Positions 53,954 through 61,268 of a DNA stretch of 64,000 nucleotides are shown here, one piece after another. Both the position numbers and the translations under genes were made by a program. The notes beneath the pieces were generated by a model, which saw only the letters and a list, made by a program, of their open reading frames with translations, ran no database searches and was not told where the DNA came from. How positions within the stretch are numbered: position 1 is the stretch's first letter; every line of letters begins with the position of its first letter. The stretch is from NCBI GenBank assembly GCA_963843535.1, contig CAWJKU010000004.1:868001-932000 (forward strand), read 5' to 3'. This DNA is from CAVUNY01 sp963843535 (GTDB taxonomy: Bacteria > Chloroflexota > Anaerolineae > Anaerolineales > Anaerolineaceae).

Positions 53954-54003
53954 AATTGTTTTCTAATCAGAAAAACCTGTATGGGCAACCGAAAAGAATT
54001 CTC

Positions 54004-56316
54004 TCACTGCCCGGTCAGCATGGACGTATCCGGCACGAGCCCAGGCACAGCCATGATCCCGGTGCCGTCTTTTCCGGCCAGGAACGCCGGGTAGGTGAAT
54101 GTCACGCCGACATCCAGCATCATCTGGTCCTGCTCTACCAGCTGGCGGAGCTGCTCTTTCGCCTGTTGGATGGCCGGCTGATCTCCTCGCGCTTCGGCCA
54201 GCTGGATATCAATTCTGGCGATCTCGATCCCCGGTTCATTCAGAAGACGCGCTTTGGCTAACATCTGGGCGGCCTGGTCCAATTTTCCTCCCTCGATGGC
54301 AGCTTGCGCTTTCCGCCAGAATGAGTCTTCCGCTTCCGCAGGCACAGGGGAATTGGGCTGCCATAAACTCAGCGCCTGCGCGCGAACATCCGTTTCGCCC
54401 CAGAATGCCAGGCCGCGCCAATCGGGTTCAAGGGTCAGCGCTTTTTGGTAGCTGAGAATCGCCATTTCTCCAAGATGGGATTGTTCGTAAAACCTTCCCA
54501 GGTTAAAAACATAGGCGGCCATGTTGGGCGAGCTCTTAACTGCCCTCTGCATGTGGCTGACAGCAGCGTCAAGATCACCAGAGGCTTCGTCCAGCATCGC
54601 CAGATTGGCCCAGGTCCACGATGGCGCTGGTTCGAGCTGGAGCGCCTGTTCAAAATATCCGCGAGCGCGGATTAAACCGATAGGGTCTTTTTCATAATGA
54701 GCCTGCCACGCCCAAAGCAGTCCGGCTTCGGTGGCGTAGAAATGAAACTCGGGATCACGGCTGGCGCTGATGCTGGCTTGTTCGGCTGCCTGAGTCCAGC
54801 TGCCGGACCGGGCGTAATCCAGCCAGCCATTGTACGGCTGGTAGGCCCATATTTCCCACCCTGCGCCACCGAGCAAGAGGAAAACCGGGATGCACAACCA
54901 GCCCAAGGAAATGCGGCGGTGTGTGGGCAGCGGCGTTTCTGTATTCGAGCCCACCCAGGCCAGGAGGAAGATCGACGGTACCATGACCGCAATAAATGCC
55001 GTCAGATCGTCAAAAACCAGTTGGGTCAGCAAGCCGCATTCCCCGGCCAGGACGGCTGCTGTCCAGGCTTGCGCCTGGGGTGTCGACCGTCTCAACATGC
55101 GCCAGGCCCAGGCGATGATGGCGGCCAGCAAGCAAAGCAATCCGGCCAAACCCACCAGGCCAAATTCGGCAAGCGCTTCCAGGAAGATGTCGTGGGCCTG
55201 CACCGGCCAGAATCCGGGAGGAATGGCCGGTTCAATCCGCAGATATTCAAAAGCGAAGCGCCCGGGACCGGTGCCGAAGATGGGAAATGCCTGCCATATT
55301 TTTACGGCATTGGCCCAGAATATTTCACGTCCACTGCTGCCAAAGGGATCGCTCCCGTGCGAGGGGTGCGATGCGAATTGGATCAGAAAATTTACGCCTA
55401 AAAAGCCGGCCACAATCGCGAGGATCAACACCCCGGAGACGATCAGGAAAAGCCTGCGCCGCGACCAGCGGCGGATCGCTGCGAAGATGTTTGATTTCCA
55501 GGCCCAATATACCCCAGCCACGGTTAAAGTCACGGCCAGCCCTAACCATCCGCCGCGCGACGACGAAAAGGGGACCGCGACGGCATAAACGAGGAGCCAT
55601 AATCCACATAAAACACGGATCAGCGGGTTTGAAAAACGGCGGATGGACAGGAATACAGCCGGTACGAACAGGTTGGCGAGAGCCATGAGCGGAATCGAGG
55701 AAGTCAGCAGCCCGGTGAAACGGTACTGTATCGGCGGAAGCTCAAAACCCCCTGCTACCTGGAACCAGCTGCGGTACCATTGGTAAGTTTCCAGGTCAGC
55801 CTGGAACAAGGCCAGACCAGTGACGGTCATAGCCGCGGCCAGAAGGCCCCACCGGTCCAGGTCTGTATCCAGTAAATTTAAAAATAAATAAAAGAAAAGC
55901 GTATAGGCGAGGAGCCAGCTGACCCGAGTGAGACCCTGGCGAATGTCCGGCGAGGCAGCCAGCGACAGCAGAACTGCTGATAGGGCCACAATCAGGGCCC
56001 ATTCCAGGCCGGTGCGAGGCAGATGATCGCGCCAGATCACCCAACGCCAGATCAGCCACGACAAGGCAATGGTCAAAGCCAGGCCAAACCCCACCAGCTG
56101 CAGGGTGAAATTGCCTCGAAAGGTGAACCCCCCCAGAAGAAGAATGTAGCTGAAACCCACAAACCCCGCGATGAATGCCAGCCAGAAACGCAGTTTCTTG
56201 ATGATGGGGAGGGGAGGATAAGCGGTAGACATCAAATGGGTATGCTCCGCCCCTTCGACAGAAGGCGAAGGGTTTAATTCTGGATTTGCGTTTGGAGGCG
56301 GCTGACCAGAATTCAT
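54004..56316 (-). CDS. O-antigen ligase/polymerase-like membrane protein with C-terminal TPRs
   Basis: A 770-residue protein. About a dozen helices cover residues about 35-470, with a large loop holding the Wzy_C-like motif GTGPGRFAFEYLR and HDIFLEALAEFGLVGL (about 335-380). The C-terminal 250 residues are soluble, with TPR repeats (for example ARGYFEQALQLEPAPS and AILSYQKALTLEPDW). Such proteins polymerise or ligate surface polysaccharide at the outer face. It is the first gene of the minus-strand polysaccharide run. The ATG at 56316 is preceded by TAAGAT 7 nt upstream. Confidence 0.85.
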   Translation of the reverse strand: MNSGQPPPNANPELNPSPSVEGAEHTHLMSTAYPPLPIIKKLRFWLAFIAGFVGFSYILLLGGFTFRGNFTLQLVGFGLALTIALSWLIWRWVIWRDHLPRTGLEWALIVALSAVLLSLAASPDIRQGLTRVSWLLAYTLFFYLFLNLLDTDLDRWGLLAAAMTVTGLALFQADLETYQWYRSWFQVAGGFELPPIQYRFTGLLTSSIPLMALANLFVPAVFLSIRRFSNPLIRVLCGLWLLVYAVAVPFSSSRGGWLGLAVTLTVAGVYWAWKSNIFAAIRRWSRRRLFLIVSGVLILAIVAGFLGVNFLIQFASHPSHGSDPFGSSGREIFWANAVKIWQAFPIFGTGPGRFAFEYLRIEPAIPPGFWPVQAHDIFLEALAEFGLVGLAGLLCLLAAIIAWAWRMLRRSTPQAQAWTAAVLAGECGLLTQLVFDDLTAFIAVMVPSIFLLAWVGSNTETPLPTHRRISLGWLCIPVFLLLGGAGWEIWAYQPYNGWLDYARSGSWTQAAEQASISASRDPEFHFYATEAGLLWAWQAHYEKDPIGLIRARGYFEQALQLEPAPSWTWANLAMLDEASGDLDAAVSHMQRAVKSSPNMAAYVFNLGRFYEQSHLGEMAILSYQKALTLEPDWRGLAFWGETDVRAQALSLWQPNSPVPAEAEDSFWRKAQAAIEGGKLDQAAQMLAKARLLNEPGIEIARIDIQLAEARGDQPAIQQAKEQLRQLVEQDQMMLDVGVTFTYPAFLAGKDGTGIMAVPGLVPDTSMLTGQ

Positions 56317-56589
56317 ATCAATAATCTTACATCCAAAATTGTACGCGGAAAAGTTGCCTGCATTGATTTACAAAAAAGCAAACTGAATCCTGAGATGCAC
56401 CTTGCATGCCCGGAATGCTGTAAACTATACCAGAAAACTGTTCCCCAGAATGCAATTCAGATCTATTTCGATCTTTGCTGCCTTTTAACGCACCAGCCCT
56501 GGACAGGCTGCCAATGGTAGGCTGGTGTGATGGCGGATGATCGGAAAATTTCATGATAAGCCGCAGAATAACACCGCAAATTTGTTGGA

Positions 56590-56595
56590 TATAAT
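56590..56595 (+). promoter_or_regulatory. -10 element of the oxidoreductase gene, placed for a leaderless mRNA
   Basis: TATAAT ends 6 nt before the ATG at 56602. No -35 consensus is evident. The 285-nt gap to the divergent ligase-like gene holds no other gene. Confidence 0.5.
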
Positions 56596-56601
56596 CAAGG
56601 C

Positions 56602-58764
56602 ATGAAACAGGTCTTGCAATCTATGCGTGATGGTAAAACCCTGGTGGCCGATGTCCCGGCTCCGCAGGCCAGGACGGGAATGGCCCTGGTATGCACGGCG
56701 GCTTCGCTGGTTTCGGCTGGCACGGAGCGGATGGTGGTGGAATTCGCCGAGAAAAACCTGGTGGAGAAAGCTCGTTCCCGTCCCGACCTGGTGCGGCAGA
56801 TGATCGATAAAGCCCGTCGAGAAGGAATCCTTCCGACCATCGAAGCGGCCTTTAACCGGTTGGAGCAACCGATGGCCCTTGGATATTCTTCCGCCGGCAC
56901 GGTCATCGAAGTCGGACCCGGATTAACTGGCTTTCAGCCAGGCGACCGGGTGGCGTGCGCCGGCGGCGGTTTTGCGGTTCATGCCGAATTTGCCGTGGTC
57001 CCCAAGAATTTGATGGTTCTCTTGCCATCCGAAGTGAAATTCGAAGCTGCGGCGTTCACCACCCTGGGAGCAATTGCCATGCACGGATTTCGCCTGGCTC
57101 ATCCCCAGCTGGGAGAACGGGTGGCGGTGATTGGCCTGGGCCTGCTTGGTTTACTAACCGCCGGGATCGCGCGCGCAGCTGGTTGTTCTGTTTTTGGAGT
57201 AGACATTTCACCCCAAAGGGTCGCTTTAGCGGAAAAAATGGGCGTCCTGGCAGTGCTGCGCGGGGAAGCAGAGACAGCCGGAAAAGTATTCAGCCAGGGT
57301 CAGGGATTTGATGCCGTGATCATTTGCGCGGATACGACCGGAAATGATCCAATTGAATTAGCGGCAGCATTGGCGCGAGACCGGGCGTATGTGATTTCTA
57401 CCGGATCGGTTGGACTGCACATTCCCCGGACGGCTTACTTTTACAAAGAGCTTCATTTCAGGGTGTCCAGGTCTTACGGGCCCGGCAGATACGATCCCAA
57501 TTACGAAGAAAACGGTCACGATTACCCCCCCGGGTACGTCCGTTGGACAGAGGGCCGCAACCTGGCTGCCTTTGTGGACCTGCTGGCTGAAAGGAAACTG
57601 GATGTCTCACCTTTAATAAGCCACCGTTTTCCAATCGACCGCGCCCCTGAAGCATATGAATTGATCACTGGAAAAACCAGGGAGCCCTTCCTGGGGGTGC
57701 TGCTGACATACCCGGATGTCGATACGATTGAGCTCAACCGCCGCGTAGATAATGCTCGCATAAAGCATGAACAAGCTGAAAACCAGCTGTCTTTAGGGGT
57801 ATTGGGCGCAGGCAACTATGCCCAGGCCATGTTCCTGCCAACCATTGAGAAGGTGGGCGGCGTTCAAAAATCCGGCATTGCGTCGGCCTCAGGATTAAGC
57901 GCGCGGCATGCTTCAGAAAAATACGGGTTTCGTTATGCTTCTTCATCCGCGCATGAAGTGATCAGCGACCCCGAGATCAACCTGATTGCCGTCCTTACCC
58001 GCCACAACCAGCACGCCTCACAGGTGTTGGAAGGTCTGCGTCTCGGCAAACACGTATTTTGTGAAAAGCCTTTGGCCCTAAATGAGCCGGATCTGGCGGA
58101 AATATTATCTGTATTGAGCCAACCCGAAACACCCTTGTTAATGGTGGGATTTAACCGCCGGTTTTCCCAATATATCCTGCAGATGAAGAAATTTCTACAA
58201 GGTGCGGGCGAACCATTAGCCGCTCACTATCGGGTCAATGCCGGCTATTTGCCGCCCACGCACTGGACGCAGGACCCGCAGGTGGGTGGGGGCAGGATCA
58301 TCGGCGAGGGATGTCATTTCGTGGATACCCTGACCTACCTGGTCGGTTCTCTGCCGCAGGCGGTCACTGTGCAGGCGCTGCCGGATCAGAATCGCTACCA
58401 CCAGGATAATGTGGTGATGACCCTCAGCTTTGCGGACGGTTCATTGGGCACGATTCACTATCTCGCGAACGGTGATAAATCTCTGCCAAAAGAAAGGCTG
58501 GAGGTTTTTTGCGGCAGCCGCGTTGCCATATTGGACGATTTCCGCAGCCTGGATCTGATCAAGAATGGGCGGCGAAAAACGATTTCTAATCCACTGGCTC
58601 AAGATAAAGGCCACAGGGCAGCCTGGGAAGCATTTATTAACACGGTGAAGGCCGGCGGACCCGCGCCAATTTCCTACGCGGAGATTGCGGCTGTACACCG
58701 CACCGTATTTGCCGCAGCGCGAGCCTTGACCAGCGGTGATTCCTTCCTGCAGCGGATAGGATAG
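56602..58764 (+). CDS. Bi-domain oxidoreductase: zinc-type dehydrogenase fused to Gfo/Idh/MocA
   Basis: A 720-residue fusion. Residues about 1-365 are a medium-chain dehydrogenase/reductase (GLGLLGLLTAGIARAAG nucleotide motif near 175; VPAPQARTGMALV at the start; catalytic zinc ligands are not all obvious). Residues about 385-720 are a Gfo/Idh/MocA oxidoreductase (LGAGNYAQAMFLP; CEKPLALNE catalytic-Lys motif). Such fusions are known from exopolysaccharide clusters but their reaction is not established. Divergent from the ligase-like gene; 4 nt before the heparinase-like gene. The message may be leaderless. Confidence 0.88.
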   Translation: MKQVLQSMRDGKTLVADVPAPQARTGMALVCTAASLVSAGTERMVVEFAEKNLVEKARSRPDLVRQMIDKARREGILPTIEAAFNRLEQPMALGYSSAGTVIEVGPGLTGFQPGDRVACAGGGFAVHAEFAVVPKNLMVLLPSEVKFEAAAFTTLGAIAMHGFRLAHPQLGERVAVIGLGLLGLLTAGIARAAGCSVFGVDISPQRVALAEKMGVLAVLRGEAETAGKVFSQGQGFDAVIICADTTGNDPIELAAALARDRAYVISTGSVGLHIPRTAYFYKELHFRVSRSYGPGRYDPNYEENGHDYPPGYVRWTEGRNLAAFVDLLAERKLDVSPLISHRFPIDRAPEAYELITGKTREPFLGVLLTYPDVDTIELNRRVDNARIKHEQAENQLSLGVLGAGNYAQAMFLPTIEKVGGVQKSGIASASGLSARHASEKYGFRYASSSAHEVISDPEINLIAVLTRHNQHASQVLEGLRLGKHVFCEKPLALNEPDLAEILSVLSQPETPLLMVGFNRRFSQYILQMKKFLQGAGEPLAAHYRVNAGYLPPTHWTQDPQVGGGRIIGEGCHFVDTLTYLVGSLPQAVTVQALPDQNRYHQDNVVMTLSFADGSLGTIHYLANGDKSLPKERLEVFCGSRVAILDDFRSLDLIKNGRRKTISNPLAQDKGHRAAWEAFINTVKAGGPAPISYAEIAAVHRTVFAAARALTSGDSFLQRIG

Positions 58765-58768
58765 CTTC

Positions 58769-60727
58769 ATGGCAAGCCTGGAAAGGCTTTGGACGGCAGC
58801 CAGGGCATTGGTTCAACTCGGACCACCGCGTATGGCAGAGAACGGCCTGTACCGGCTTGGGCTGAAGTTAAATGCATTTAAAATCCCCCAGATTGGTCAC
58901 GACGAGCGCGCATTCCCGATCAATCTGGACATATTACCCGCGCTGCCGGTCGTCAAGGCATGGTGGGAGAAAGATCAAACTACCGCGCAGGCCCAGGAAA
59001 TCACTGCCGGATATGTGCGTTTATTCGGCGGCGACCCACTGCCAATCGATCTCAGTCCTATCCTGCCGCTATACCCGTGGAGCGATTACGAACTCGGACG
59101 GGTGGAAATAGGCACTGAAGATATCAAGTTCACCTGGGAGCCAGCCAGGTTCAACTGGGCAATCCAGCTGATGCGAGCTTACCAGCTCACCAATAAAGAA
59201 GAATATGCGGCTGTCTTCTGGAAATACCTGGAAACCTTCCTGGCAGCCAACCCACCGTACCAGGGGCCAAATTGGACATCCGGGCAGGAGGCTGCTTTGC
59301 GGATCATCGCCTGGGCGTTTGTGATCAAAGGCTTTGCACCTTCTGCGAGCAGCACCCTGGAAAGGATGCAGATCCTGGCTCGTTCCATCGCGGCGCATGC
59401 CAGCCGCATCCCGCCGACACTCATTTATGCCCGTTCGCAAAATAACAATCACCTGCTTTCAGAGGCCGCCGGTTTGTACACTGCCGGACTGCTTCTGCCC
59501 GGGCATCCCGGGGCTGAGGGGTGGCGGCGCACTGGATGGAAATGGTTCAACCGGGGAGTGCAGCGCCAGTTGGAAGCGGGCGGCGCATATATCCAGCAGT
59601 CGACCAACTACCACCGTTTGATGCTGCATCTGGCTTTATGGGTAAATGCCCTGGCGAAAGCCACCGGCGACCCCTGGCCTGCTGCCAGCCTGAAGCGTTT
59701 GCAAGCGGCCGCGGGCTGGCTGCACCAGCGGCTGGATCCAAACTCGGGACAGGTGCCAAATTTTGGCCACAATGACGGGTCCAACCTGTTTCCCTTGGGA
59801 GAATACGGCGATTACCGGCCCACCGTCCAGGCAGCCAGGATTGCATTTACCGGACACTGCGCTTTTAAGATAGGTCCATGGGATGAACTGAGCGAAAGAT
59901 TGGGTTTGCGCATAGCCGAGGCGGAGCAAGCCGTGCTGGAGGTCGAAAAGCGTAAATCCACCAACCAGACGCATCACGATGCTACCGGGGCGATCCTTCG
60001 GAGCGAGAATTGCTGGGTAGGGCTGCGCGCCGGGCGATTAACTGACCGGCCCGGGCAGGCCGACCAGCTGCAGGTCGATCTATGGTGGCGCGGGATGCCG
60101 GTGTTCTTGGACGCCGGTACTTACCGCTATACTGCGGGCGCTCCCTGGGATAATGGGCTGGCGAGCGGCTTTGCCCATAACAGTGTAACGGTGGATGGCA
60201 GGGAACCCATGACGCGCGCCGGGCGTTTTCTCTGGCTGGATTGGGACCAGGCAGAGATCGAGACCTGCATTCCCACCCAGATCGTGGGGCGGCGCAGCGG
60301 ATACCAAAAACTGGGCGTACAGCACCGGCGGAGCGTGCAGTTTGTCGAAAATGGGCTTTGGAAGGTTACCGATGATTTCACCCCATCCGGGCGAAGAAGT
60401 CTCCCGCATACGTTCACCGCGCACTGGCTGTTGCCGGATTGGCCCTATCAATTCGAAGGAACGCAGTTAAGTCTGGCGTCTCCGCGCGGCAGCGTCCTGG
60501 TAAACGTTGACTGTTCAGCCCCCACCCAACCTGACTTGCACCTGCAGATCATCCGGGCCGGCGAACTGCGAGCTGGTGAAGGTGATTTTCCGGAAATTTC
60601 AGGTTGGTGGTCGCCCACGTATAATACAAAATTACCGGCTTTATCCCTGCGCGCCTCGTTCTCCGGCCGCCTACCGGCGCGGCTGACCACTTTTATTGCC
60701 CTTGACAGGCCATCTATAAGCAGGTAA
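58769..60727 (+). CDS. Heparinase II/III-family protein
   Basis: A 652-residue protein with an N-terminal all-helical toroid domain (about 100-390) and a C-terminal beta-sandwich of the heparinase II/III type (about 405-640). Motifs include SQNNNHLLSEAAGLYTAG, GFAHNSVTVDGRE and TYRYTAGAPWDN. It has no obvious signal peptide, so it may act inside the cell or be a polysaccharide-cluster protein of other function. It follows the bi-domain oxidoreductase after 4 nt, a pairing typical for uronic-acid-containing polymers. Substrate unknown. Confidence 0.88.
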   Translation: MASLERLWTAARALVQLGPPRMAENGLYRLGLKLNAFKIPQIGHDERAFPINLDILPALPVVKAWWEKDQTTAQAQEITAGYVRLFGGDPLPIDLSPILPLYPWSDYELGRVEIGTEDIKFTWEPARFNWAIQLMRAYQLTNKEEYAAVFWKYLETFLAANPPYQGPNWTSGQEAALRIIAWAFVIKGFAPSASSTLERMQILARSIAAHASRIPPTLIYARSQNNNHLLSEAAGLYTAGLLLPGHPGAEGWRRTGWKWFNRGVQRQLEAGGAYIQQSTNYHRLMLHLALWVNALAKATGDPWPAASLKRLQAAAGWLHQRLDPNSGQVPNFGHNDGSNLFPLGEYGDYRPTVQAARIAFTGHCAFKIGPWDELSERLGLRIAEAEQAVLEVEKRKSTNQTHHDATGAILRSENCWVGLRAGRLTDRPGQADQLQVDLWWRGMPVFLDAGTYRYTAGAPWDNGLASGFAHNSVTVDGREPMTRAGRFLWLDWDQAEIETCIPTQIVGRRSGYQKLGVQHRRSVQFVENGLWKVTDDFTPSGRRSLPHTFTAHWLLPDWPYQFEGTQLSLASPRGSVLVNVDCSAPTQPDLHLQIIRAGELRAGEGDFPEISGWWSPTYNTKLPALSLRASFSGRLPARLTTFIALDRPSISR

Positions 60728-60747
60728 AATTTTTGAACCTTTAAAAA

Positions 60748-60820
60748 GGGCCTGTAGCGCAGTTGGGAGCGCGCCTCAATCGCACTGAGGAGGCCGGGGG
60801 TTCGAATCCCCCCAGGTCCA
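60748..60820 (+). tRNA. tRNA-Ala (anticodon CGC)
   Basis: 73-nt cloverleaf: acceptor GGGCCTG/CAGGTCC with the G3-U70 alanine identity pair, anticodon arm CCTCA/TGAGG with loop ATCGCAC, T arm GGGGG/CCCCC. CCA is not part of the mature-end count. Confidence 0.96.
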
Positions 60821-60861
60821 CCTGGCGATCGACAGGCCGCTGAATTTTTACAGCAAAACAT

Positions 60862-60934
60862 GGGCCCATAGCGCAGTTGGGAGCGCGTCTCAATGGCATT
60901 GAGAAGGCCGGGGGTTCGAATCCCCCTGGGTCCA
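60862..60934 (+). tRNA. tRNA-Ala (anticodon GGC)
   Basis: 73-nt cloverleaf: acceptor GGGCCCA/TGGGTCC with G3-U70, anticodon arm TCTCA/TGAGA with loop ATGGCAT, T arm GGGGG/CCCCC. It lies 41 nt after tRNA-Ala(CGC) and closely resembles it, suggesting tandem duplication. Confidence 0.96.
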
Positions 60935-60940
60935 CCTGGC

Positions 60941-60969
60941 ATCAGGCACTGATCGCATCGGTGCCTGAT
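60941..60969. terminator. Hairpin downstream of the tRNA-Ala pair
   Basis: ATCAGGCAC...GTGCCTGAT extends inward to a 13-bp stem with loop CGC. No T-tract follows, so it may be a weak terminator or a processing signal. Confidence 0.4.
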
Positions 60970-60974
60970 TGGCT

Positions 60975-60980
60975 TATAAT
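60975..60980 (+). promoter_or_regulatory. -10 element for the leuS T-box transcript
   Basis: TATAAT just after the tRNA hairpin, with transcription expected near 60987. No clear -35. Confidence 0.45.
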
Positions 60981-60986
60981 ATGCTT

Positions 60987-61250
60987 TCAGAATAGTTGCG
61001 TTCGCAGGAGTAGTAAGTCATCCTGACAGCGAGCCGGGAGAGTGAGGTGGAAGCCCGGCGCAGTGTCCGCAGGAGCATATCAGACTGAACTCGCCTGCCG
61101 GTTCGTTTGACCAGCGCGCGCCGGTGAATTGTTCAGCCGGGGCCGGGTTCGCCCGTTATCGCGATCCAGAGCGGCCCGAACAATCGGGCAAGCAGGGTGG
61201 TACCGCGGAGAACCTCCGTCCCTGATGGGCGGGGGTTTGTGTTTTTTTTA
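60987..61250 (+). promoter_or_regulatory. T-box riboswitch, Leu specifier, upstream of leuS
   Basis: A tRNA-sensing leader that lets leuS be transcribed when uncharged tRNA-Leu accumulates. Stem I has the AGTA motif (GGAGTAG near 61006-61013), the AGCGAGCCGGGAG region and GGTGGAAGCCCGG. The specifier sequence is GAA-CTC-GCC with CTC at 61090-61092, a Leu codon. The conserved T-box AGGGTGGTACCGCG is at 61194-61207. The terminator stem is 61211-61221 with 61227-61237, followed by eight T at 61242-61249. The specifier matches the downstream gene, which supports the assignment. Confidence 0.93.
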
Positions 61251-61268
61251 TGTGCCAGGAGACATTTT

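Noticed and set aside
60448..60942. Open frame on the minus strand with repeated GGxRTPG / FEPPAS-like peptides
   Set aside because: It is the antisense of the two tRNA-Ala genes and the 3' end of the heparinase-like gene. Such peptides are well-known spurious translations of tRNA genes.
61197..61268. GTG start upstream of leuS, giving a longer N-terminus
   Set aside because: It lies within the T-box motif and terminator. The ATG at 61269 has AGGAG and gives the normal LeuRS start.
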